A DNA stretch of 64,000 nucleotides from Paulownia fortunei (taxonomy: Eukaryota > Streptophyta > Magnoliopsida > Lamiales > Paulowniaceae). Shown here piece by piece: positions 25,673 through 36,609 of this stretch. The notes under the pieces are model-generated. The model was not told the DNA's origin. It made no database searches and worked only from the letters and a program-made list of their open reading frames with translations. The position numbers and the translations under genes are program-made. Within the stretch, counting starts at the first letter, position 1; each line of letters opens with the position of its first letter. The stretch is taken from contig CM033124.1 in assembly GCA_019321725.1 (NCBI GenBank), positions 5,642,001-5,706,000 of the forward strand, given 5' to 3'.

Positions 25673-26808
25673 CTTTGCATTTTCAATTTTTTCAAATTTT
25701 CACCCATTTTTCCTATTTTTGCAAAGATAAGTGCATCATTGTCATTTCACCCAAAAGGGGAACTTTTTACATTCTTTTAGTTTTTCACCATTCCTAAGAA
25801 TATTTCAACATTAATTCCAACAAAAAACTATCTCTACAACTATGAAAAGAAAAATTCTAGATCTCGCATCTATTTTTATTGTGGAAATATGATAATCTCT
25901 TTCATTGTAACAATTTTCTATTAAATTCAACATCATTTTACATCAAGAGGTAAAATAAATGAAGAAACAAATTATTTAGCACTTTCTTTCGATACTGATT
26001 AAAATTACATTGCTGTGTTAGAAGAAGGATATCTACATTGATTTGGTATACTATAAAGATGCCCTCGGTATAATATTAACAGTCCTTCATGTGTCCTCAT
26101 GATTTATCTATATTTTTTCTAATTTCTTTCCAAATCATTACATTTTAAAGGTATTTTTGTCATTTTGACCTTCTAAGGATCACTTTGGCATTTTACGTGC
26201 CTTTCAATATTTCCAAATATTTTTGAATACATTCCTGCACATTCTTTATTTTAAGGCATTTATTGGGAATTTTTATTACTTTCCTGAAATTCAAGGATAT
26301 AATTATCATTTTGACCTCCCAAAGGGGCCTTAAGTTATTTTTAGCCATAAGGAAGGGATTTTAGATTATTAACATATTTTTTTGGCATATTAAACCCAAT
26401 AAATATACCATATTTTTAGCATTTTTTCCCGTCAATAACATTTTAATCATATAATTTTTGGTCCTTAGAGGGCACCTTGACCTTGTCACACACATCTTGG
26501 CCTAATAAGGGTATTTTTAGACAAACACCTATACACGATCACATACTTGGTTACTCTATAGTCATTACTCCACACCTAATCTTTTTTCTAAGCATTTCAA
26601 CACATGTCATATACATAGGCATTTTTACATTGTGCAAATATGATGCACTTAGGCATCTTCATACCACATACACTAATATCCATTAGCACGCATGTATTAT
26701 TGCATATGTACATATCTTAATTGTCATTGCATTCCATGAACTATCACCTCAATCATGAATAATTATATGATTTGCTTGCTTGTATTCCCTAATTTTGGGA
26801 ACCTCTCT
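25673..26808. other. AT-rich flank, probably old LTR sequence
   Basis: Contains recurring phrases such as TTTTTGTCATTTTGACCTTC and ATTATCATTTTGACCTCCC that are common in plant gypsy LTRs. No gene. The last five bases before the next element are TCTCT (26804-26808), one half of a target site duplication. Confidence 0.45.
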
Positions 26809-28430
26809 TGATAAGTGCATATTTTGACATATTTTTATATCAAATTCTTTATACTTTTCTTGCTTTATTCTTGTTAATATTATAGTTTTATTAATGTTTT
26901 ATATTAGGGAATCAATGAACAAAAAAGATAAAAAAGAGTCAAAATAAAACCAAAGAAGACAACACGTTTTGCGAGTAAGTTGGAAGATAATATTTTATTG
27001 GATCAAAGAAGCATCACAATTAGAAGAAAACAACCATTTTTGCCTAAGTCTATCATATGTAGATCGAAATATATGCAAGAAATTATTTGTATTTTGCAAG
27101 TGATTTTGGGCTTGCATTATATTCAAAATAAGCATGTTTACAAACTTGTGCACGTTTCATATTTTGGGTATAACTCCATGGTCGAAAGCCTATGGATCTA
27201 AATTTTACTTTATTTGAAAGTCCAAGAGATAGAACTACAACTTTGTTGTTGGAAGGTCAACCCAATTCAACTTTGATTATAGCAAAAAATTCATCTAAGA
27301 GTATATATTGAAAATGATCTATTTATACTGACATATTTTGTTAAATAAAGCATAACGATCTCCGTAGTGGTTGGAATTAGGTAATTCAAGTTGAAAAATA
27401 AAGCTAACAGATAAATACACAATTTCATGTTAATCATTTTTACAAAATTAGCTGATTTTATAGAGAAATATGTATTATAAAATTCAAATCTGAAAAGGAC
27501 ATGTGAATTTAGAGCATACTTGAAGTAATTTTGGAGTGCATTTGGAGTGAATTTAGAGATACCAATTTAAACACTTTTCTACTATAAATAGGGGCTCTTG
27601 GATGTCATTGAACACACACAAAAACCTTTAGAGAGGGAAAAAAAGCTTTATTGTTGCTTTTTTTAGGCTAAGTTTTCTAGTAGTAATGTAAGTTTTCTAG
27701 TAGTAATAAAAATGTATTTTCTAGTTTCTATTTTATTTTTAGTCTTTTCTACTTTTATTATATCTTTCTAAATTTTATTTGGTTGAGGAGAAAGGATGAC
27801 CTCTTGATGGAGAAAGAGGAACGGTTATAAAGGTGCATAATGTTAAGGTGTGTTGTATTATTATTTTAATTTTTTATTGAAATCCTTATTGTTTTGTGGT
27901 GATTCTTGATTCATGTATTATCAATGGTATAACAAATACTTGAGCTCATTTAGCTTATTGTACGACTCTACTACACTGACTGCTAACGTGAAATTTTGAT
28001 TTGTTGTAGATAAAGGTGTGCATAAATATTTGATCCCATAAACAAGTATTAATGTTAAGAGATAATTTGCAAACAGTAAGACAATATCATGATTGCCTTA
28101 ATGCATGAGTTATTTGATAACATATTCCCATTAGAACCTTCATTATGTATGGATTTTGATAGTGACATTTAAAAGAGGTAGAAAGAATGAATAATCGTTA
28201 TTTTATTCAAAATTCAAAAGCGGATCCTTAATCCTCAGTACTTTTATTATTTGGATTTCTTAGTTATAGCATAAATTTTTCTTTATAATCTAAAACATAT
28301 TCAGCCTATCTTTTAAAAAATATAAATCCAAAAATTTCAAATAACTTTCATGTGGATCGACCTCGTACTCACAAAAGATTTATTATTTGACACAACCTGC
28401 ACTTGAGTTTGCAACATTAAAGTTGTAGCA
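26809..28430 (+). repeat. 5' LTR of C1
   Basis: 1,622 bp, TGATAAGTGCATATTTTGAC...AGTTGTAGCA. Contains a TATA box at 27583-27590 and one copy of the roughly 180-bp unit (about 27885-28065) that is duplicated in other C LTRs. Followed by AGTTTTTGG, the start of the primer binding region. Confidence 0.95.
27583..27590 (+). promoter_or_regulatory. TATA box of C1 5' LTR
   Basis: TATAAATA in CTACTATAAATAGGGGCTCTTGG; the same string recurs in the C3 LTR (56907-56914). It is missing from the C1 3' LTR, where a short deletion around 35397 joins AATTTAA directly to CTTGGATG. Confidence 0.65.
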
Positions 28431-28549
28431 AGTTTTTGGATTTATAAATATTTTTCCTTTGTAATTATTGTGTGTTTTTTTCTTTACGGTTATATGTTCA
28501 TAATTATGATACCATATAATTATAATTCTTGTCGTTTAGTTATAAATAA

Positions 28550-30030
28550 TTTTGAAACTTTGTTTGAAAACTTATTTGAGTCACCTCCACATACTTCCAC
28601 GAAGGCTGAAAATAAAAGTGTCCAGAAGAAAAATGATAATCAACAGTTGCGCACCATGCATAATTTCTTGCAATCTCCTCAAAATTCTTCTCCTTGTTTC
28701 ATTTTTTCGCTCAATGCAAATAACTTTCGACATGATCCCTTTACTTCCTAATTTCCATGATATAGACTCTGAAAACCCTTACTTGCATCTGAAAGAATTT
28801 AACGTGCCTTTTTTGAAGAACAAACTTGTACAAATGAGACCGTTAACCTCAAATTATTTCTTCTTTCTTTAAAAGATAAAGCGAAGACTTGTCTTACCTC
28901 TTTAAAACCTAGGTCAATTGGCACTTGGCAAGAAATGCAAGCTAAATTTTTGAAAAAATTCTTTCTAACTCATAAAACTAATTCTTTGAAAAAACAAATC
29001 CAATTTTTATCTCAAAATTCTAATTAAGCTTTCTTTCAATGTTGGGAAAGATTTAAAGATTTGTTGAATTCATACCTATATCATGATTTTGAAAAATGGC
29101 ACTTAATTAGTTTCTTTTATGAAGTTTTAATTCCTGAAACAAAATAATTCATTGAAACAATGTGTAATAGTGAGTTTTTTGCTAAAGAACCTGATGAAAC
29201 CTTACAATATCTAGACTATTTAGCAGAAAACTCTTAATCATAGCATAGTGCTAATTCTTGCGAAGGTTCTATTAGATCTAATTTTGCTAATAGTAATAAA
29301 GAAAAATATTACCTTAGTTAAGTAAATGATCTAAATGCTAGGATTGGTAGTTTAATAAGAAAAGTTGAGGCCATGGAACTTAAATAAGCAAAGAAAACCA
29401 GATTTGTGCAAGATTAACAAGTTTGTAGCATTTGTGAACTTGTGGGACACTCCACCATTAAATGCCCAAATATTCCAGCATAAGCAAATTTCATGAACAC
29501 ATTCAAAAACCCTTTCCATTCTTCATATTCCAAAACTTATAATCCACAATGGAGAAATCATCCCAATTTTAGCTGCCAAGATGAGAATCGTGGCCAACTA
29601 CTGCATTCAACAAAAGCTACCAAACTTTTCTTCTTATCCAGCTCTACAAACAAAATCTCTTGAGGAACTTTGCAATAATTTATGCATGCACAAACAAACA
29701 TAAATAATCAAACTTCACAATCCATCAATGAGATAAAAAACATACTTTTAATATTGACAACCTTTTTGCGTGCTCATGAAAAATGTAAATTTCCTAATCA
29801 ACCTCAATCTAGTCCTTCCACTCAGTATCATGTTTCTTCTTCAAGTAAAAATTCAAGCTAATTTGATCACAACTTTTCAAAATAAAAAAGTTGTTGACAA
29901 GACTATTCATTATAAGGAGAATCTAAAGTCTATAACCACTCATAGACCTCTCTCTCATACTTATGTAACATCTCCACTTTTTCCTAGCAGGTTAGCAATT
30001 TCTAAGAAAAATTAGCAAGAAAAGGAGATC
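28550..30030 (+). pseudogene. C1 gag remnant
   Basis: Matches C3 gag (58107 on). Recognisable pieces: PLLPNFHDIDSENPYLHLKE (28738-28800), NLKLFLLSLKDKAKT-like capsid sequence, and a CCHC zinc knuckle CSICELVGHSTIKC (29432-29473). The expected start codon is changed (ACG AAG at the site aligned with C3's ATG) and several frames are broken. Nucleocapsid role is inferred from the CCHC motif. Confidence 0.8.
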
Positions 30031-30138
30031 ATTGAGACTTTTCAAAAAGTGGAGGTAAACATTCCTCTTCTTGATGCGATCAAGTAGGTGCCTCGATATG
30101 CTAAGTTCCTCAAAGATCTATGCACTAACAAATAGAAG

Positions 30139-30657
30139 TTGAGAGAGGATGAAAAAGTTAGTGTAGCAGAGAATATTTGGGCAGTTTTTCAAAGAAAATT
30201 CCCTCCAAAGTTTAAGGATCCGGGTACTTTTACCATCCCTTGTACCATTGGTAAGTTCAGATTTGAAAAATGCATATTAGATTTGGGAACATCAATTAAT
30301 GTTATGCCATATTCTATTTATGTTTCTCTAAATCTAAGACCTTTAAAAGAAATTGGTGTTATCATACAATTGGCTAATAGATCTAATGCACATGCAATAG
30401 GGGCTATGGAAGATGTTCTTGTGCAGGTGAATGAATCAGTTTTCCCTGTTGATTTTTATGTTCTTGAGATAGAGGATGATACATGCCCTAATCCTACACG
30501 CATTCTTTTGGGAAGACCATTCATAAAGATAGCCCGAGCTAAGATTAATGTTCATGATGTCACTCTTACTATGGAGTTTGATGGTGAGGTTATAAAATAT
30601 AATATTTTTGAAGTCATGAGATATCCTACTAATGTGAATGTTTTTTTTTGTAGTTAA
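30139..30657 (+). CDS. C1 retropepsin-like protease (open frame)
   Basis: 172 codons without a stop, the only long intact frame of this element. The catalytic region reads ILDLGTSINVMPYSIY (D-L-G-T-S in place of D-T/S-G), typical of Athila/Tat-type polyproteins. The flap side and ILLGRPFIKIARAKINV near residue 125 complete the fold. Family enzymes cleave the gag-pol polyprotein. The ATG at 30139 is internal to the original gag-pol frame, so translation from it is doubtful. Downstream pol is broken. Confidence 0.85.
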   Translation: MREDEKVSVAENIWAVFQRKFPPKFKDPGTFTIPCTIGKFRFEKCILDLGTSINVMPYSIYVSLNLRPLKEIGVIIQLANRSNAHAIGAMEDVLVQVNESVFPVDFYVLEIEDDTCPNPTRILLGRPFIKIARAKINVHDVTLTMEFDGEVIKYNIFEVMRYPTNVNVFFCS

Positions 30658-31440
30658 CATTATTGATCACAAGTCACAATAAATGCTTGAGTTTACTGCC
30701 AAGGATGGAATGGAGGTTACTTTACAAAAACATCTCCTTATAGAGGATTTGAAGAAAAGAAGTTGGATGTGCAAATGTTGGGGGATGTGGAAAATGATGT
30801 AACGAGGCTGGATTCGTTGTCGAAAAAAAATCAAGGTATGATGTCTATTATGTTAAATTGCCAATATTTAATGAGAGACTTCTACCTTCTATGGTGCAGA
30901 CACCTACAATGGAGCTTAAACCAATTCTGGACTATCTTAAATATGTCTACTTAGGTGAAAAAGAAATGCCACTAGTCAGCAATTGCTAAAGACCTCACTC
31001 AAGTACAAGTGGACAAACTTATTTGGGTACTTCGAAATTATAGGAGGGTGATTTGATGGACGATAGATTTGGTAACATATGTTCATGAGTGATGAAGGAG
31101 GCAATGTTGGGTTGAGGATATTAAACCAAGTGATTGATAAAAGGCAATCCAACGGATGGAAAAGAAGACTTTGAGAGCCAATAATCACAGATTTATTTTC
31201 TCTAGCTCTCATTCTCTTTTCCTTTTATCCATTATTTTTTTTTACTTTTTTCCATTTTATTTTGTCCTAATCAAAGATGCGTACTGATAATGTGGTAGCT
31301 AGTATTTTTTTAAATTTTGTCATGAAAGAGCACATGGTTTTCAACAAAGAAACTGCTGCAAAGATCTTGTAGTGTGGATTTTATTGACCCATTCTTTTCA
31401 AAGACACTTGCACTTTCTGCAAAAGTCATGAAAATTATCA
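30658..31440 (+). pseudogene. C1 pol fragments (pre-RT and integrase zinc end)
   Basis: About 30840-30965 encodes the KLPIFNERLLPSMVQTPTME / LKPILDYLKYVYLGEKE linker upstream of RT; 30985-31060 gives VQVDKLIWVLRNYRRVI. The RT catalytic core, RNase H and most of the connection are missing. At 31325-31440 the sequence matches the C3 integrase HHCC region (KTAAKIL...FFKDTC). The DDE core is absent: by 31450 the sequence is already the post-pol AAGTGGCGGATAA region. Confidence 0.75.
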
Positions 31441-31582
31441 AAAATTAGAATCCTTCACGATTAAGTGGCGGATAATGGTACTTCATAGCTATTGAAATCA
31501 GACTTATCAATTTCCTAGATGACTAAAGTCTCTGTACAAAGTTTCTTTCTTTTTCTCATTCTTTTTTCTTGTTCTTTTCAAA

Positions 31583-32190
31583 ATGGATGACATTATTGTA
31601 ACTGTCAAGAAGCAATTTTCTTTTATTACTAAAAATGTAATTTTAAAAATTTAAAAACTCATGATTGAAAGATTAAGGATGCTTATGCATAGGGCATCCC
31701 AAGGGACATATAATGGATAATTGAAGTAAAGGTAAGACAAGCGGGTGAGTTTTCAAACTTGCTCAATAGATACATGCCTAGTTTTGGTAAAAACACATAT
31801 TTAAAAAAATAAAGGGCAAAAAAATATAAGTTTTTCACAAATGTGCTCGATGGACTTGCAACACAATGTATTGTTCCTTTAAAAATCAAGGAGATAAAAT
31901 TCAATTCATTATGAATGGATAGAGTAAGGAGTCTTTATATGATATTATATTGACTTTTGAGGAGCATTCATGTAGATTAGTACAACGTGTAATTCTTGAT
32001 TTATGGAATCACTTCCGTGATGAATATGAGCGTTATAGTATTGGGAATCTGATATTAAAAAATCTTGTTTGTCAGTTTATAAGAAACTACATTGGAAGCA
32101 TATCCTCGATCCATAGAGGGCGTTTAAGCTATTATTAGACATAAAACCAGAGAAAGATGTAAGCTACAGTCACAACTATGTAGTTAATTT
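31583..32190 (+). pseudogene. Unidentified conserved frame between pol and LOG, C1 copy (ORFx)
   Basis: Begins ATGGATGACATTATTGTAAC just downstream of the GGCGGATAA...GTACAAAGTTTC block. The same sequence occurs at 53602-54204 and 63021-63660, always between pol and LOG. Comparison of the three suggests a former frame of roughly 190-200 codons with WIIEAN and LWNHFRDEYE-like segments, now full of stops and shifts. I do not recognise a family. No membrane segment stands out, which argues against an envelope-like protein. It may be a second captured host fragment or an element-encoded frame. Confidence 0.55.
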
Positions 32191-32319
32191 TTTTTTCAAA
32201 CTTTGTGTCCTTATTTTAAAACTTTCTGATAAAAGAAAAAGACATGAAATAAATATATTCCCTGTTCACACCTCAATAAATAGCACCGTACTTACTCACT
32301 TTAAAAAAAAAGAAAAAAA

Positions 32320-32970
32320 ATGGAAGGGTCTTCCTCTTGCAAGTTCAACTGTATTTGTGTCTTTTATGGAACCAATCCAAGAAAAAATGGTGAGTATATA
32401 GGGGTAGCCAATAACCATGGTAGAACTTTAGCAGAAAGAAAAATTCATTTAGTGTGGGAGGTAGTTTGGGGTTAATATGGAGTGTTGTTACTTCTGCTCA
32501 TGTAGAAGGAATCAAAGTTTTTAGGAGTTATCCTAAAATCTTTAACAATACAGAATATCCCTGGTATGACTATAGGAGATTAGCTAAAAGTGTCACATAT
32601 TCATGACAGAATGCCTAACATGTTAAACAATGCAGATGCATTTACCACTCTACCTTGTGGTTTTGGTATACTGGAGGAATTATTCCAAGTTGTCTCTCAG
32701 GAATAATTCAACATTCACCAGAAACTTGTAGGTATTCTTAATGTTAATGGTTTCTTTGATGGTTTGTTATCTTTTGTAGATTATGCTGTAGAAAAAGGTT
32801 TTATTTTGCTGTCTGTGAGACGAATTCTCATTTTTGCTCCAACATCTGGGCAACTGATTGATCAACTTCCAGCTTATATATCAGAACCTAATCCAACCTT
32901 GGCTCATGTGGATTGGTCTAACAAGGACAATTGTCAAAAAAGCAAAATGAATTGGATTCTTATCATGTGA
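32320..32970 (+). pseudogene. LOG-like cytokinin riboside 5'-monophosphate phosphoribohydrolase, captured, C1 copy
   Basis: Family enzymes release active cytokinin bases from their nucleotides in the plant cytosol. The frame begins ATGGAAGGGTCTTCC and shows FNCICVFYGTNPRKN (LOG N-terminus has K/R-I-C-V-F-C-G), GRTLAERKIHLV, then a frameshifted glycine loop, IHDRM, ADAFTTLPCGFGILEELFQVV (the PGGxGTxxE motif degraded to PCGFGILEE), GILNVNGFFDGLLSFVDYAV and a C-terminal VRRILIFAPT. Total span is 217 codons, the usual LOG size. Compared with C2, a 4-nt deletion near 32457 and a 1-nt insertion near 32528 shift the frame; stops lie near 32579 and 32702. No introns. Non-functional. Confidence 0.88.
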
Positions 32971-34643
32971 AATTTATCCTTAATAGTTTGAACTAATAGT
33001 GTATATACCGTGTTGTTTCAGCTTTATTTTCCAATAAGTCACATTTCAGGCAATATCTTCTAAACTCTACTTTTCTATCTATTTTCGACATTGGGGACAA
33101 TGTCTCGATTAGGTTGTGGGAGGGGATAGTTGATATCATGTCTTATGTGTTTAATGTGTGTTTTTCTATTTTTTTAAATAATTTCAAGTGTGTTTTATTT
33201 TGTGTCCATTGAAACCATGAAAAAGGGTGGTAGAGTAAAAGGTAACTTTAACACTCTTGAGACGTATCCCTATATTTGTTTTCCATAACATGCAAGTTTG
33301 TGAAGTTTTTAACAAAAAATTGTGAATTGTCAATTTTTTTTTAGTCGAAGATGTTCTTCCAACTTCAATGATTAAAATTAAGTACGAATAATGTGGTTTG
33401 ATTGATGATGAGTGTTGCTTTAGACTTTGATGTTGTTCTTTGGCTAATATATTTTGGTAATAATTATACTCAAATCTTTTTACACAAATAGTTATGTTAT
33501 TCACTATGAAGGCAAGCATGTCAAAATAGGTACTTCTTGTGCTCTCGCTCTAATCATCACTTGGATTTTCAATAGGTAGGGGTTGAGTATTAGAACTTTT
33601 CCTTTTGGTCTATCGAGGCAAACAACTAATTAAGCACCACTTGAAAAATGATTGAGCCATTACACTTTCTAGCACCATGGCCAATTCAGCTTATTTCCCA
33701 TGCGATGTTCCAAAAGAACATTCCCTATAGTGAGCCACTTTGAATCTGTCAATACCTAGCCTAAATATACTATTATCCCACCCTTGTTCTAAAAAAGATT
33801 TAGAGCTTAAGAAACATTCCATTGATAAGGTAAGTTTGTAAAAAAAATTGGGTTGGAATAGAAGATAAGTGTGGGGGAGTTTCTTCTTTTAAAAAAAATA
33901 TTGCAAAATGTTAAAAATATTATAAGTTGCAACTAAAAATGGATTGTTGCATAATCAATAAGAATGATGAAGATGGGTCCACTTCAATAACAATAGGCCC
34001 CAGTATTAAAATTCGTGGAGTATGAGAATTTTTTAATGAAAAACTCTATGTCTCTAATCTCATGAAGTTTTTATACCATTTGTTGCATCCTATCATTTTA
34101 TTTTTTAGCCACATCACTACCCTTTGGTTCCATTACAACCTTTGTTGAACACCTTTTGATTTCGTGTGATGCTTTCATTATAGTGGAGATTTATACCAAA
34201 TGAAGAGCCTAATATGTTTAACTTTTCCATTAGAGATTGCATGATGGTTTTTGTGAGGTTCTATGGGAACTTACTTATTTGAAGCATGCATGATTTCATC
34301 ACTATTGACAGTAACTATTCACACACATACTTGAGTATGCTTATTGTGGAAATGTATTGACTTTTAAATAACTAAGGGTTAGATTCAACACTTGTTTGAT
34401 TTTATTTCTATATTATTTTATTGCTTCCTAAAAATAATAATTGGAAGTTAGTTATCATAAGCGTTTGTGGGTATCATTACTAGAAACCCTCACGAGACTA
34501 TAACTCATCATCTATGGACCACCTAGAGGTTTAAAGAGTTGTTGCATATGCTAAATACAATCGTGATTTCCTACAAAAGTAGATTAGTTTAGGTTTGTTT
34601 TAGACTTGTTCGAGGACGAGCAAGGGTTAAGTGTAGGGAAATT
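32971..34643 (+). other. C1 3' untranslated region and polypurine tract
   Basis: Non-coding. Contains GACATTGGGGACAATGT (about 33089-33105) followed by GGGAGGGGAT, a conserved landmark of Athila/Tat 3' regions, and an AAGTGTGGGGGAG-like purine run near 33868-33880. The tract before the LTR is AAGTGTAGGGAAATT (34629-34643). Minus-strand frames such as 33184-33519 are chance. Confidence 0.7.
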
Positions 34644-36168
34644 TGATAATTGCATATTTTGATATATTTTTTGTATCAAATGCTTTATACTTTCCTTGTT
34701 TTATTCTTGTTAATATTATTATTTTATTAATATTTTGTGTTAGGGAATCAATGAACAAAAAGAAAAAAAAAGAGCCAAAATAAAACTAAAGAAAATAACA
34801 TGTTTCGTGATCAAGTTGGGAGATAATATTTCATTGAATCAAAGAAGCTTCATAATTAGAAGAAAATAGCAATTTTTGCCTAAGTCTATATAGTATAGAT
34901 CAAAATATATGCAAGAAATTATTTGAATTTTGCAAGTAATTGTTGGGCTTACATTATATTTAAAATAAGCATGTTTTCGGACTTGTGCAGTTTTTGTATT
35001 TTGGCATAAGTTCATGTTCAAAATCTCTATTCACCTAAATCTTACTTTATTTGAAAGCTAAGAGATAGAACTACAATTTTGTTGTTGGAAGCTCAGCCCA
35101 ATTCAACCTTGATTATAGTAGAAAATTCACCAAAGTGTGTGTATTGAAAAATATCTATCTATTCTAACACATTTCCTTAATCAATCATAACATTCTCCTT
35201 AGTAGTTGGAATTATGTGATTCAAGTTAAAAAATGAAGCTAGCAAATAAATGCTTTTTTATTAATCACTTTTCCAAAATCAACTAATTTTATGGAGAAAA
35301 ATGTGTAAAAAATTTGGATTTGAAAATGACATGTGAATTTAAAGCATATTTAAAGTAAATTTGGAGTGCATTTGGATTGAATTTGGAGATGCTAATTTAA
35401 CTTGGATGTTATTGAAGACACAAAAATACCCTTAGAGAGGAAAAAAAAGCTTTATTATTGTCCTTCTTTAGGCTAAATTTTCTAGTAGTAATAGAAATGT
35501 ATTCTCTAGTTTCTCTCCTATTTTCAGTCTTTTCTACTTTTATTATGTCTTTCTAAATTTTATTTAGGTGAGGAGAAAAGGTGAACCTCTTGATGGAGGA
35601 AGAGGAACAGTTATAAAGATGTATAAACCCTCCTTATTTTGTGGTGATTCTTGATTTATATATCACCGATGGCACAACAAGTACTTGAGTTCTTTAGTTT
35701 TGTGTACGGTTCTACTACACCGACTGCTAACATGAAACCTTGATTTGTTGTAGCAAAGATGTGAATAAATACTTGATCCTATAAATAAATATTGGTGTTA
35801 AGAGATAATTTGCAAATAGTAAGACAATATCATGACTACTTTAATGCATGAACTATTTGATAACATCTTTCCATTGGAACCTTCATTATGTAAGAATTCT
35901 AATAATGGCATTTAAAAGATATGAAAAGAATAAATAATAGTTTCTCTATCCAAAACTCAAGAGCGGATCTAATCCTCAGTACTTTTATTATTTGAATTTT
36001 TTAGTTATAGCATAATTTTTTCTTTATCTAAACTATATTTAGGCCATCTTTTAAGAAATATAAATTCAAAAACTTTAAACAACTTTCCTGTGAATCGACC
36101 TCGGATTCACAAGAAATTTATTACTTCACACAACCTGCACTTGGGTTTACAACCTTAAAATTATAGCA
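34644..36168 (+). repeat. 3' LTR of C1
   Basis: 1,525 bp, TGATAATTGCATATTTTG...AAATTATAGCA. About 100 bp shorter than its 5' partner, including loss of the TATA-box segment; one copy of the 180-bp unit. Divergence from the 5' LTR is clear by eye, so the insertion is not recent. Followed by TCTCT. Confidence 0.95.
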
Positions 36169-36360
36169 TCTCTCTATTAAAATTTCTTCTAACTTTCGTG
36201 ACTTAATTCTACTTTATGTTCATTTTATCACATACTCTCTATACTCTTTCTTACACATTCTTCCAACTTTCGTGACTCAATTCCACACACGTTTCGATAT
36301 ATATTTTCTCAAATATATCTTTTTGAAACACTCACAAATATCACATATTTCTCATGGTTA

Positions 36361-36609
36361 CAACATTCTTCCCTGATATCCAAAAATGACTTTCTTGGGG
36401 TTTCGACATTCTTTCCTGATATCAAAAAGAGGATTTCTCTGAGGTTTCAATATTTTCCCCAATAGAAAAACGAGGATTCCCTTGGAGTTTCAACATTTTC
36501 TCTAAGTATCAAAAAGAGAACTTTCTCGCAGTTTCAATACTTTTCCTCGACATAAAAAAGAGAACTTTCTCAAGGTTTCAACATTCTTCCCTCGTATCAA
36601 AAAGAGTTT
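36361..36609. repeat. Tandem array, six units of 43-44 bp
   Basis: Units start at about 36361, 36404, 36448, 36491, 36535 and 36579 with C(A/G)A(C/T)ATTCTTCCCTGATATCAAAAAGAG-type sequence and GTTTC before each unit. Spacing is regular at 43-44 bp. Just upstream CTTTCGTGACT(T/C)AATTC occurs twice (36196 and 36270). Non-coding. Confidence 0.88.

Larger units (their letters stand above)
26809..36168 (+). mobile_element. Ty3/gypsy element C1 (Athila-like) carrying a LOG gene; complete ends
   Basis: A 9,360-bp element bounded by TG...CA LTRs (26809-28430 and 34644-36168) and a perfect 5-bp target duplication TCTCT (26804-26808 and 36169-36173). Internal order: decayed gag, a clean retropepsin frame, fragments of RT and integrase, an unidentified frame, a LOG-like pseudogene, a long 3' untranslated region, a polypurine tract. 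Most of RT, all of RNase H and the integrase core are deleted, so it could only have moved with help, or it decayed after moving. Assignment to the Athila type rests on the retropepsin and on the TTTTTGG...GTTGTCGG-like primer site preserved in copy C3. Confidence 0.93.

Noticed and set aside
32764..32970. An open 68-codon frame of the LOG region as a functional small protein
   Set aside because: It is only the C-terminal third of the LOG fold, without the glycine loop and PGGxGTxxE part, and its ATG is created by decay of the larger frame.
36361..36609. The regular array as a CRISPR
   Set aside because: Units are contiguous and diverged with no unique spacers, and the window is plant nuclear DNA.
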